A stretch of DNA of 64,000 nucleotides from Suillus spraguei (taxonomy: Eukaryota; Basidiomycota; Agaricomycetes; Boletales; Suillaceae). The notes below the pieces were generated by a model. The model did no database searches. It had not been told where the DNA came from and saw only the letters and a program-made list of their open reading frames with translations. The position numbers and the translations under genes are program-made. Shown here in pieces: positions 10,394 through 21,249 of this stretch (the first letter of the stretch is position 1; each line of letters opens with the position of its first letter). The stretch is taken from NCBI GenBank assembly GCA_016800925.1, contig JABCPU010000097.1, positions 62,001-126,000 of the forward strand, given 5' to 3'.

Positions 10394-12374
10394 GAAAACA
10401 GCCGGCTATTATTAGTACAAGCCTCGAGCAGGCCTCAAAAGAAGAAAGAAACCAATCGTCCAATTATCGTACATGAACTTTTTACTCTCATAATACTGCT
10501 GGAAGTTTTGTTCGGTATCAAAGGATAAGGGTAGATCCTATGAAAAGCAGAACATCTGATTGGTCAGGTCCAGAGTTTTATCCAGGGTTTACATGCTTCT
10601 CGGATAAAAGGCATGCAACGTGCAAGCCATCAACTTCGCGGTACCAATTATAAAAATGAAAAAGCCTTACACTATACACAATACAGGGGAATGTGTGCAG
10701 AGATGAAACCCTGTGACATCCAGAAGCCTCGAGGGCATGCCTGCAAAAGAGCGATCTGGACTGCAAGAGAACCAAACGATGCAAGCTGCAATGATTAACG
10801 CTCATGATAAGAAACACTGTGACATCACCTGATCGATAACGGGGAAAGCGTTACCCGTGGAACCGCCAGGGAAAGATAGTTTTCCCACTTCAAGATATTC
10901 CAGAGACATAGCCTAACTTGCTGTTAAGACAAATCCGATATTTGATCTAGATAACGATTTAAAGTGATCAAGAATTGGGATCTCAAATTGCGAGTGGGTG
11001 TTTTCTGCTCGAGGAGAATGAGTGTTTGACGACTTGCTACATATCCGAAGCTGTGTGCTGAGCAAGAAGTAATGAGAACCGTGCCTTTTACATCATTCTA
11101 ACTGAATACAGATCATCATTAAATTTAATGCGTACGAACCTCAACCCAGGCTACCATGCTTGACGATGCCTTGCGCAGTGTTGACAAGTAATCCATAAAT
11201 TTGTCAGCGCCGTTTTTGGTTGACCTAATGCGTCCGACTCCTGCATCAGTTCAACTTACCGAATGCTGTCACTCTGAGATCTATCATCAACAGGTTCCTG
11301 CAGTACCAACCCACAAGCATCATTTATATTCTTAATTTTCACCTTTCTCCTTGTTCCACCAAACACAACTGACGCATCAAATATTGTCGTCCGACGTCAA
11401 CTCTGTCTATGCAGCCACCATACCCTCTTACTCCCCAACATCCAAGCCACTTTCATCATCTCCACTTTTCCATCAAGCAGGCTGGCACTCCCTTCAAATG
11501 GTCTCGCCATCTACAGCGTGTCCTTGACGCATTGCCATCGAGCAGCCAGATACCCAAGAGACTCTACCATGTACATCATCAATGACGAGTGCAAAAGTCC
11601 AGCATCATTTTCTTCGCTGGTTAAACTCGTCACGGGGATAAATTGTCGCTGAGAACGGTCGGCCTACACCTTTATAACATCACTTACCAGAGTGGCTAAT
11701 GTTATAATTGCAAGGTCAGCTGAAGTCTTTGTGTCTGACCAGGATTCACTCGAAACATGTCATATCACCTGGGGCTCATATGACAGAGGTTAGCTTCTTA
11801 CTATTGTGATGAATGTGCCCAACGGAGCCGATCCTGTCCCTGGTTTCCAATTGTCGCTAGTATGCCAATTGTGCTCTGACGATTGGCAGGCTGAATGCTC
11901 AGTTTGTTTTCTATACCCATATTTTCGATTCGACTGAGATATCTACAGAGAAAGACAGCTCTGGTATTAATTGTTTTATAGGTTTGTAACTCTTTGCAAC
12001 GCAGGATCCGCCTCTTGGGTAGTTTACATTGAAGGCAATCGTTGGATGTGTTAGTCAATTCATTTGATGGCTTTGGCATTTTTAGAGATAATGTATTATG
12101 CAGCAACCAATCCCGCAGTCTCATGATTTTGCGTTGTCATACAAAGCTGTTCAATCAAGACACTTTAACTACACCGTCATGCATGCAATGTTGTTTACAT
12201 TATGTGAACACAACCGGCAGTGGGTGCAATGGCGTTTATCACATCACGCTGTGCTGTTTGCTCTTTCCGATGTCATGTGACAATGTTGACTTCGAGTTGA
12301 CCCATCCTGGAGTCCCTCATCGATTGATGCTAGTGCGGAGCGTGCACGGGTAGAGCCGACTGAAGGGGTGATAT
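10394..12374. other. Long intergenic region between NLR-A and a TPR remnant
   Basis: No gene is supported. One short block, 11111-11144, is close to 25107-25140 just before the CHAT remnant (they share the string GCGTACGAACCTCAA), so this area may contain the decayed 5' end of a related TPR-CHAT gene. An ORF at 11801-12124 on the minus strand has no recognisable domain. Confidence 0.45.
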
Positions 12375-12720
12375 ATATACGGGACGTCCCTTGATGAGTC
12401 CATCAAGCTCTATCAGGCTGCACTACTCCTTCGTCCTTCGGACCATTCCGATCGATCACAGTCTATCAGCAATCTCGCCAACAATCTTTGAGACAGATTC
12501 ACTCAGCGGGGCATCCTTTCTGACCTTGATGAGGCCATCGAACTCTATCGGGCTGCACTACTCCATCCTCCTGGTCATTCTGGTCGATCATGCTCTTGCT
12601 GTCTTGTTGTCAGCCATCAAAACAGATTCACTCAGCGGGACGTCCCATTGAGGCCATCGAGCTGCACTATTTCTTGATCCTCGACCATACCCTCCACCTG
12701 AATGGAAGCCCCAAACTTGC
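12375..12720 (+). pseudogene. Remnant of a TPR-array gene (TPR-CHAT type)
   Basis: Reading from about 12382, the plus strand encodes recognisable tetratricopeptide repeats: LDESIKLYQAALLLRP, then SNLANNL, a stop, then DRFTQRG and LDEAIELYRAALLHPP. The spacing and wording are typical of the tandem TPRs in agaricomycete TPR-CHAT proteins. A TGA at 12489-12491 interrupts the array where an Arg codon (CGA) would fit, and the frame is lost after about 12600. It lies between the two NLR copies, just outside the downstream flank of NLR-B. No start, no CHAT domain and no splice sites are visible, so it is a relic. Confidence 0.7.
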
Positions 12721-13348
12721 CTCCGCCCCTAGCGTACCATAATCGTGTATATATTTTATTCACGGCCGCCTTCGCGTTCCTAATCCTGGTTGTGCTCACA
12801 AGGTCCTCCAATTCACCCGCAGTCTCAGACTTATTATGCTCCAAGCCAGTCGGCACCGGGGACAACCAATGGCCCTATCATGATATCATCTCCTCCAACA
12901 TCGAAGGACTCCTTCACGAGGACGCTTGTTGTGACACTTCGTGCACCTGCGTCCAATATCACCTTTATTTCAGTATGATCTATCGTGCAGGAAAATTTCA
13001 TACTTTCGCATTGAATTTTATTCACCGTTCGCTTACTCTTTCCCAGTACTTTTACCCCTCCAGCTGGTTTCACGCCTCACAAATTCCTCTCACACATCAC
13101 ATGGCGTTCTCATTCTCACCACCTTCCTTAAACCCGTACGAACATCATGAATCATGCAGTCATTTACTTGGACAACCCTGAACTCGAACTGGTATGAACT
13201 CAATAATATGTTCAACTGTACACTCGATCATATGAAATGTATCTGAAATGTCCATAAGAGTCATTTTTGCGGTCATCGTCGGTGCTAAGGTCTATAACTT
13301 GCTAATGGTTTGAGTAAGCGCGAGGAACGAGTAGGGTTTGAAAGAAAC
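12721..13348. other. Downstream flank of NLR-B, duplicated from the NLR-A flank
   Basis: From about 12890 this region aligns by eye with 4250-4994. It contains no gene of its own that I can support; ORFs at 12702-13181 and elsewhere are not conserved between the two copies. Confidence 0.55.
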
Positions 13349-16300
13349 TCACCCCTTTCGGCACTGTTGCCAGTGCAGTCCATGTGCCATGCGGCTCAAA
13401 TCAAGCTCAGGACCCCCTCTGGGTATCACCAATACAGTTCCAGGGCTATAAAATAGGTCTCGAGAAGCGGGTGGTACCCAGAATAATAGCTGACGTTGGG
13501 CCCTAACACCCATCCACCGGCACTATCCAGGAAAAAGGGAGTCAAACTGGGGTCGTCATGGGATGCTCCTCTCTTAGCTCAGAGGTGTCGCGGAGTGCAT
13601 GGGTAGAGTTGGACGAGAAACAAATGGAGTGGTTCTTCCAAGTGTTCAATGTGATAGTAGTAGTGGCCTCGATGGAACATGTTGATCTGCAAATACCAAA
13701 GGATCTGTCTCAGCGCACTGTGCGATGAGTGCCTTGTCCCTGCATCCCACAGCTGAACAGTCCTATCCTGCGAACCAGTGACGATGCGAGTGCCGTCCGG
13801 CGAGAACGAGACCGAGTAACTGAATCAGTGTGCCCCCGCAAGGGCTCACCGACTGGCTCCCCTGTCCCTGCATCCCACAGCCGAACAGTGCTATCCAAGA
13901 ACCAGTGACGATGCGAGTGCCGTCCGGCGAGAACGAGACCGACAAAACTGAATGAGTGTGCCCCCGCAAGGGCTCACCGACTGGCTCCCCCGTCCCTGCA
14001 TCCCACAGTCGAACAGTCCTATCCCATGAACCAGTGACAATGCGAGTGCCGTCCGGCGAGAATGAGACCGAGTTAACTGATGAAGTGTGCCCCGCAAGGG
14101 CTCGCCGACTGGCTTCCCCGTCCCTGCATCCACAGCCGAACAGTCCTATCCGAAGAACCACTGACGATGCGAGTGCCGTCCGGCGAGAACGAGACCGAGT
14201 TAACTTCTTTAGTGTGCCCCCACAAGGGCTCACCGACTGACTCCCCCGTCCTGCATCCCACAGCCGAACAGTCCTATCCCTTGAACCAGTGACGATGCGA
14301 GTGCCGTCCGGCGAGAACGAGACCGAGTTAACTTCTTCAGTGTGCCCACGCAAGGGCTCACCGACTGGCTCCCCCATCCCTGCATCCACAGCCGAACAGT
14401 CCTATCCCAAGAACCACTGACGATGCGAGTGCCGTCCGGCGAGAACGAGACCGACCAAACTGTATCAGTGTGCCCCCGCAAGGGCTCACCGACTGGCTCC
14501 CCAGTCCCTGCATCCCACAGCCGAACAGTGCTATCCCAAGAACCAGTGACGATGCGAGTGCTGTCCGGCGAGAACGAGACCGACGAAACTGATGAAGTGT
14601 GCCCCCGTAAGGGCTCGCCGACTGGCTCCCCCGTTCCTGCATCCCACAGCCGAACAGTCCTGTCGAAAGAACCAGTGATGATGCGAGTACCGTCCGGCGA
14701 GAACAAGACCGAGTTAACTGATGAAGTGTGCTCCCGCAAGGGCTCACCGACTGGCTCCCCTGTCCCTGCATCCCACAGCCGAAGAGTGCTATCCTGCGAA
14801 CCAGTGATGATGCGAGTGCCGTCCGGCGAGAACGAGACCGACAAAACTGATGAAGTGTGCCCCCACAAGGGCTCACCGACTGGCTCCCCCGTCCCTGCAT
14901 CCCACAGCCGAACAGTGCTATCCCAAGAACCAGTGACGATGCGAGTGCCGTCCGGCGAGAACGAGACCGACTCTACTGATGAAGTGTGCCCCCGCAAGGG
15001 CTCACCAACTGGCACCCCCGTCCCTGCATCCCACAGCCGAATAGTGCTATCCCTTGAACCAGTGACAATGCGAGTGCCGTCCGGCGAGAATGAGACCGAG
15101 TTAACTTCTTGAGTGTGCCCCTGCAAGGGCTCACCGACTGGCTCCCCCGTCCCTGCATCCCACAGCCGAACAGTCCTATCCTCCGAACCAGTGACGATGC
15201 GAGTGCCGTCCGGCGAGAACGAGACTGAGTTAACTTCTTTGGTGTGCCCCCGCAAGGGCTCACCGACTGGCTCCCCCGTCCCTGCATCCCACAGCCGAAC
15301 AGTCCTATCCGAAGAACCAGTAACGATGCGAGTGCCGTCTGGTGAGAACGAGACCGACCAAACTGCATCAGTGTGCCCCCTGAGCACGGTCTGAACAGCT
15401 GGCCAGTTCATAGCACGTCCGAATGCCACACAAAGAGTATTCGAAAACCATACAGAAAACTTTTTCGATAGCGGACAGTTGGCAGGTGAGAATGGGAGTG
15501 CTGATACATACAGATGTGGCGTGCTGTGTAAAATCATACCGCCGAAGACTTGAATGAACCTCTGTACGTCCATTGCAGTCAACGAAACATCGCTGAATTT
15601 CGGATGACCCTGTAGTTGCCCATGAGCGCTTCATCTGACACCTAGTAGCAGAGTGCTCACCTTCATCCACTGGGCAATGTGCGGAAGGGCAGGAACTACA
15701 CCGCTGAGTGCATTGATCAAGGCGAGTGACTCCAGCCAGAAAAACAGCCACTCGTGGTCGAACAACAACTTCACTTCTTTCGCGAGCTCCTTGTCAAAGA
15801 GTGTGGTTCGTACATGCGAAATCCAAAATCTAGACGAATATGACAGATGTGGTGGGATACATTTTCGGACTCGTTCTTGCAACCCAGGATCTTCTTTATT
15901 AAGCAGATACGACGACTTTAAATCACAGATATTGAAACGAAGACCATGTCCCATCACTCGAAGTGACGCGAATGCAAGGTCGCGTTGTGCCTTTGACAAA
16001 TCGATGAAAAACTCTTTGCTGGATGATTGGTCCGTCAAGAAATCACGGAAGGATGCATGAAGGGGTCGGATTGGGGAATCTGGGTTGGTGGTGCCGCTTA
16101 GGAGGGAACCCATGCTCTTTACCACAAGCTCGACGTCGAAATTGTCCTCTTGGCTTGGAAAATGGCGCCTCATGGCATTCAAGGAAGCCATGGTAAGCGG
16201 TTCAGCTGTCCCTAGTAGTTGTCCCATCACCGAGCGGACTCTTGCTAGGGTGGTCGAATGCAGTTTCTGCGAATGCTGGACATCGGTAGATATATCTCCT

Positions 16301-18463
16301 TTCGTAATATCTGTTAGAACGAGACGATACATGTTATGCAACAGCATGCTTCTTTCAGCCGGATCGTGGGACACCACGGCTTCATAACAATCAATGGGAG
16401 ATATCCCAGAATTGGGTTCTCTAATGTATCCGCAAGCGAGACGCGCCCACTGGAAAAGTCCATCTGCTTTCTCAGCAAGGACTGCAAACTGTCTGTCCTC
16501 GAAATTCAGCCCTTCCAACTCCTTGGATACGTAAGCGCGGATGTCGCGTTTTGCGAATTTTGGTGGAATATCGTCCATAGATATTGGCAGAATATGCTGA
16601 ACATCACGAAACTCGTCTTTGATATCACCGAGCGGGCGAGAGGTAACGATAAAGCGGAGTTTGTCTGAGAGGTCTGTGATTTTGGGAACGGCGGGGTTTG
16701 GATGTTTGCCAGCTAGAATACGGAGGAGGTCCCTTCGTGTCTCTACTCCACCGCTCTCATCCATTGCATCGATCACGATCACGACGGATTCTCCAGTTGA
16801 CCGAGATGATTTCTCTAGTGGCTCGACAAGAAGTTTCTCCCATTGCTGGACGATATCCGCCGTCTTCTTAAGCGAATTTGCGGACTGAACCGCATCTGCC
16901 AATGCTCGCCTCATCTCCGGTCATGGTCGGCCAAGTCACGCGCGATCGTAGAAAAGATCTTTTCATGGCGACGATCTGCTTCTCGCTGACGGTCGAAAGA
17001 GTAACACGAACCAAGCCCTCCCACGTCTTCGCACCACTTAGCAATGGTGTGGGCGATGGCCGATTTGCCCTTGCCTGCAGGGCCAGATAGCCACAGCACG
17101 CGTGGAACGTTGTCCTCAGTGCTGGTGATCCAGTCCGTAATCTGGGTAAGGATTTCTGTGCGCGTCCCTTGAAGGCATTCTTTTTTGGTGTCTAGTCCCG
17201 CGCCCTCTGCATAAGTCATGCCGCTGAGGGCCACTTCTGAAAAGGTGTGAATATATGTCAAGTCACAAGGACGTCTGAATCCTTACCGATGCGGTCAACG
17301 TGTATTTTATCGTGGACGTGTATGGTTACGTGGCGAGAAACCTGGTCCCGGAAGTTTTGCATGAGTCTATCGAATACGTCATTGTACTTTTTGATCGTAT
17401 CTTCTGTTTCTGAGACGACATTCTTTTCAAGTCTCTTCCCTGTGATAATGGTAGAAGCTCGAAACGATGCAAAGCGCAACAGCTTGTTAAGACTCACAAA
17501 ATTTCTTGGTATCCGGATAGTTTTTGATAAAATTGGCGCATTCATGGATCTGCCGAGAAATCTTGCCAAGGATGATGTGCATCGACAAGATTTGTTTAAG
17601 CGTGTCATCTCGTATTATGAAGTCGTATACTTCACATATCTTCTTGAGAAGTTCGAGTACTGCTTCGTCGCGACCCGCTTGAGCTAGAATAATCTGCAAA
17701 ATTGAGTACTGAGTAATGATGGGAGAACGGAAGAGAGAAAAAGAAAACATACTTTGGCTGCACAAGACAACACGCCCAGTGCTATCTTTGCATATGGATG
17801 TACCTATATAGCTAGATTAATTCAGTTCCAACCGAGAGGAGGGTCCATACATCTGCGATCTTCCCGATAACATCGTCGAACATCCGGAGGGGTTTGAGAC
17901 ACGTGTCCTGGAACGTGTCAGCAGTATCGAGATCGAGATCCGCTTGTGCGTTCTGACCAACGGACACCGCAGTTGACATAGGACCCGAAAATGGAAGTAT
18001 GCGTTCTGCAGCTTGTTGTGCATCCTTGAGTGCCGATCGGATAGGAGCCTCCACTTCCACATACTGGGTCTATGTGATCACCAGAATTAGACAGTGTAGA
18101 GACTGGAGGACAAGTAAGAAAACCCACCTCGATATTCGGGGTGGATGAAGCATGCTCATCATGATGGACATTCGGGGAGCAAGACTATGGCTGCAAGAAT
18201 CCTGCGAGCGCTTGTTGCAATCTTAGTCGTAATCCGCGACACTGATTACGCATACTCATGGACTCACCGACCTCAATTTGTTCACACCGTCCTTGTCCAG
18301 GAGCCGACGAACTTTGCCACGGGGTCGGTGCTAGAAAAAAGGATGGGTCAATATCAGTGGAGTGAATTAAGTGATGCTCATATGCCACGTACCGAGCTTC
18401 CACTGGCAGGAGTTGGTTCCGGAGATAAATTCCTTGGTGAATTGCGTTTACGTTTGCCCCCAT
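13349..18463 (-). pseudogene. NACHT-WD40 STAND protein, second copy (NLR-B), frameshifted
   Basis: This is a tandem paralogue of NLR-A in the same orientation with the same exon order: N-terminal helical exons (about 17260-18463), NACHT with Walker A GPAGKGKSAIAHTIA (around 17060) and Walker B VVIVIDAMDES, and a C-terminal WD40 array with 13 units (13720-15390). Unlike copy A it has several single-base losses: in the first exon (71 versus 72 nt), in NACHT at about 16915-16921, and in the last six WD40 units near 14388, 14250, 14130, 14093, 13895 and 13813. Each loss breaks the frame, so as written it encodes no complete product. Most losses shorten a C or G run, so base-calling error in the assembly is a real alternative to pseudogenisation. 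The TATA box at 18503-18510 is intact. Confidence 0.85.
13720..15390 (-). repeat. Array of 13 WD40-encoding repeats, 129-bp unit
   Basis: This is the same 129-bp unit as in NLR-A, present 13 times. The first seven and a half units (15390 to about 14390) keep an open frame; the rest carry 1-base losses. The variable codons are the same ones that vary in NLR-A. Confidence 0.9.
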
Positions 18464-18502
18464 TGTGAATCAAAGTAAGAAAATTAGAATGATCCGATAC
18501 CG

Positions 18503-18510
18503 TTTATATA
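18503..18510 (-). promoter_or_regulatory. TATA box of NLR-B
   Basis: TATATAAA on the minus strand, 40 bases before the ATG at 18463, at the same distance as in NLR-A. The left end of a transposon begins only 64 bases further upstream. Confidence 0.6.
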
Positions 18511-18573
18511 GAAAAGGCGTGCTCAATTCTTACGATGTCAAGTTCAAGTGTGTCAAGTCCCACCGTGCCTTTA

Positions 18574-18800
18574 CAGTAATTTGCATAATAAGAGAGGCCG
18601 GCGGTATTTTCCAAAAAAAGCATTTGTTTTTGAAAAGTAGTCCTACAAAGATCGATTTTTATCTCAACAACGAAGCAAGCTATTGACATGGTCCAAGCGA
18701 CAAAACTGATCAGAAAAATCGAACGCAGACGACCAGCGAAAAAATTAAGCGATTCGGTGAAGTTGGTGGTCACCTGCTCTCAGAGCCAACAGTCTACAAC
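18574..18800 (+). repeat. Left terminal inverted repeat
   Basis: It is the reverse complement of 19829-20053. It covers the block beginning TTGCATAATAAGAGAGGCCG and ending in the AGTCTAC at 18791-18797. Confidence 0.8.
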
Positions 18801-18840
18801 AACACTTTTTTCTCCGGTCAAACGTCTCCCTTACCCCACT

Positions 18841-19432
18841 ATGAAAGGTCACACATCGTCGCAAGAACCATGCGAAATTATCATCCGAATGCTACCACTC
18901 CTTGACACGTCTGAAATCATGGCATACACTGGTGCAAGCAAATCGACAATAGAAAGGATTGCGCGATGCTATAAATTGACTGGGAAGCCGTAGAAAGTCA
19001 GAGGGTAAGAGTGGTAGAACTCAAATGATGGATTTGGAAGATATCGAGGTGCGTCCATATTCAATCTCTTTCTGTGCAAATTCTGACATATAAAAGTACA
19101 TGCACGGCTGTTTGTCCCGCAGCTGTGATATGTATCTAGATGAGCTCCGTGATGAGATTAGCAAGGCTCGCGGGAAACACCCGTCATTGTCCACCATCTG
19201 GCAAACGCTTCATCGCACGGGATATTCAAGGAAGAAAGTTAGTGTCTTGATTCTCGTTGACAATGATGCTTGATTGATGTGTGCAATAGATCACTCGAGA
19301 AGCAAGAGAGCGGAACCTTGACAAACGTGCTGAGTACATGTATCAGATTGGCCTCAAGTATAGACCCGACCAACTCATTTTTATCGACGAGAGCTCCGCC
19401 GACATCTGGTGCGGAGCTGGATCCACCTGGCA
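18841..19432 (+). pseudogene. Truncated Tc1/mariner-like transposase
   Basis: The first exon starts MKGHTSSQEPC and has a helix-turn-helix segment with GASKSTIERIARCYKLTG, the DNA-binding part of Tc1-type transposases. After an intron (about 19050-19122) comes LSTIWQTLHRTGYSRKK, then another short intron (about 19239-19290), then ITREARERNLDKRAEYM and QLIFIDESSAD. FIDES carries the first catalytic Asp of the DDE/DDD triad. The similarity stops at about 19415 and the other two catalytic acids are absent. A stop at 18991-18993 in the first exon may mean decay or a missed intron. It is a non-functional remnant. Confidence 0.75.
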
Positions 19433-19624
19433 CTGTGGCTGCTGACGAAGTGCCAGGTTTTTTGGTGGAATGGGCCGTGGCCGTGGTTTAGTCTTTGAGA
19501 CGACTTCCTGACTTGGAGGATCTTCCACCTGTGTACCACTGGGGAGCTGTGATTGCTTTTTCGGAGGACGGCCACGTTTACGAGGCTCCTTGACCTTGCG
19601 CACTAGTGCAGGAGCCTTTGCCAT
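19343..19624 (-). pseudogene. 5' fragment of an AT-hook protein gene inside the transposon
   Basis: On the strand opposite to the transposase, an ATG at 19624 opens a reading frame starting MAKAPALVRKVKEPRKRG. It contains RKRGRPPKK, a canonical AT-hook that binds the minor groove of AT-rich DNA, followed by Pro/Lys-rich sequence. A TATAAAAA element lies at 19677-19684, 53 bases upstream, so promoter and start look genuine. The open frame runs on into the end of the transposase fragment, where it is no longer meaningful. It is therefore probably the 5' end of a host gene picked up by, or broken by, the element. Confidence 0.45.
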
Positions 19625-19828
19625 CCTGCGAGACAATGTAGCAGACCGGGAAAAGTGAGATGTGTGTGAATTTGGTTTTTATACTAGTACTAGACACGAG
19701 ACAAGTGTCCACTTCGCCAGATCGTTCCATTCGTTCTACAGTCGTCTGCGCCTCATTGTTCTTATCAAGTTTGTATCTTACCGCTTGTCATTATCTTGCT
19801 TCGTTACTGAAATAAAAATCAATCTTTG

Positions 19829-20053
19829 TAGACTGTCGGCTCTGAGAGCAGGTGACCACCGACTTCACCGAATCGCTTAGTTTTTTCGCTGGTCGTCAGC
19901 GTTTGATTTTTCTGATCAGTTTTGTCGCTTGGACCATGTCAATAGCTTGCTTCGTTGTTGAGATAAAAATCGATCTTTGTAGGACTACTTTTCAAAAACA
20001 AATGCACGCTTTTTTTTGGAAAATACCGCCGGCCTCTCTTATTATGCAAACTG
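19829..20053 (-). repeat. Right terminal inverted repeat
   Basis: It is the inverted counterpart of 18574-18800, ending GCAAACTG at 20053. A related direct copy of its inner half lies immediately before it at about 19730-19830. Confidence 0.8.
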
Positions 20054-20153
20054 CTCTAGACACATCATAATGAGTTCTATTTGTCAGCTCTTCCTGGTTA
20101 TACTTACCATCCCACTGCAAACAGGCCGTACTGATTAACTTCCCGGTTCTTAG

Positions 20154-21249
20154 TGGATATTCCAGCAGGATGAAGACCAGGATGTATGGTTCATGAAGAA
20201 TGCTGAAACTGGACACTATGTTGGAATTGAAGGCGACGCCGGTAATGACACCAAGGTCGTTGCTGTTTCGTCCCCTTTCAAGTGGGACGTTAGAGACTCC
20301 GACGTCGTGTTGAAGGCATTAGGTATGCAAGTCTTTTATACTGCGCATATCTGGTCGTGAATTAATTCTTATTGTTTTTTGTTCGGCAGAATATTGGCCC
20401 ATGGCACGAATTCCAGTTTAGACCCCGAGGACGGAAATGCGGCAAACCACACGAAAATTAAACTTCGGAGAAGTTGCCTTAGCCTCAATCAGATTTGGGC
20501 ATTTACCGAGCGGATTTGCAGTGAGAACCGGCACGCTTACAGCCTCAGAAATTGTCTGGATGACAGGGCTGTCAACATTTCGGGTGATGATAATTACTCC
20601 AGTAAGCATCATCCCTGCTTCAGGAGTTTCTCAAGCTAACGCTAATATTTCATTAACCTAGTCGACTGTTCTCGCCCCCTCGATAACTACAGCCAGGCGG
20701 TAATACGCTTACTTGCCACTCCACTGCAGACAGGTCGTACTGATTATCTTTTCGGTTCTTAGTGGATCTTCCAGCAGGATGACGACAAGGATGGGTGGTT
20801 CATAAAGGCTTCTTGCTCTGGGAAATATCTTGGAATTGAAGGCGACGTCGCTAATCGTACCAGGGTCGTTGCTGTTTCGTCTCCTTTCAAGTGGGATATT
20901 AGAGACTCCAGAGAAAAAAGTGTTGAAGGCATTAGGTGTGCAAGTCTTTCATACTGCGCATATTTGGTCGTGAATTGATTTTTTTTATTGATTTTTGTTC
21001 GGCAGGATATTGGTCCATGGCACGAATTTTGGTTTAGACCTCGAAAACTCACATTCGGCAAAGCAAGCGAAAATTCAGCTCTGGGAAAGTGTGTTTGGCC
21101 TCCATCAGGTTTGGGCATTTACTGAGCGTTCAAAGGCATGTTTCCACCCTAGGCTTGTATGGTATAATACGAAAATACTTTATGCAGATAATCTCCATCA
21201 CCACGGCTGTCCGCGAAGCATTGATCATGGGGGACTTGCTGACGGCTGA
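20154..21249 (+). pseudogene. Tandem ricin-type beta-trefoil (CBM13-like) lectin units, 5' end lost
   Basis: Two related units lie head to tail. Unit 1: WIFQQDEDQDVWF at 20154, then after an intron HGTNSSLDPEDGNAANHTK and NQIWAFTER. Unit 2: a block with NISGDDNYS (about 20531-20602), then WIFQQDDDKDGWF at 20764, GKYLGIEG, VVAVSSPFKWDIRDS, and HGTNFGLDLENSHSAKQAK with QLWESVFGLHQVWAF. The WIFQQ, SPFKWD and Q-x-W patterns are those of fungal beta-trefoil lectins, which bind sugars. The end of unit 1 and the beginning of unit 2 share one open frame. Unit 1 has a frame difference of 4 nt relative to unit 2 and no upstream exon, because the transposon ends at 20053. The reading frame of unit 2 closes at 21247-21249 unless it is spliced into the TPR-HET gene. 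Confidence 0.6.

Larger units (their letters stand above)
18574..20053. mobile_element. Truncated Tc1/mariner-like DNA transposon with long terminal inverted repeats
   Basis: The sequence at 18574-18800 is repeated as its reverse complement at about 19829-20053, with few differences, giving ~225-bp terminal inverted repeats. The left end starts CAGT directly after a TA dinucleotide (18572-18573), as expected for Tc1/mariner target sites; the right end is ACTG but is not followed by TA. The interior contains a truncated transposase on the plus strand and an unrelated minus-strand gene fragment. Inside the right half, 19730-19830 is an older direct copy of part of the terminal repeat. The element cannot be autonomous because two of the three catalytic acidic residues are missing. 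Confidence 0.8.

Noticed and set aside
20154..21249. Ricin-like toxin gene
   Set aside because: Only the beta-trefoil lectin fold is visible; there is no ribosome-inactivating A chain or other toxin domain, so I describe it as a lectin.
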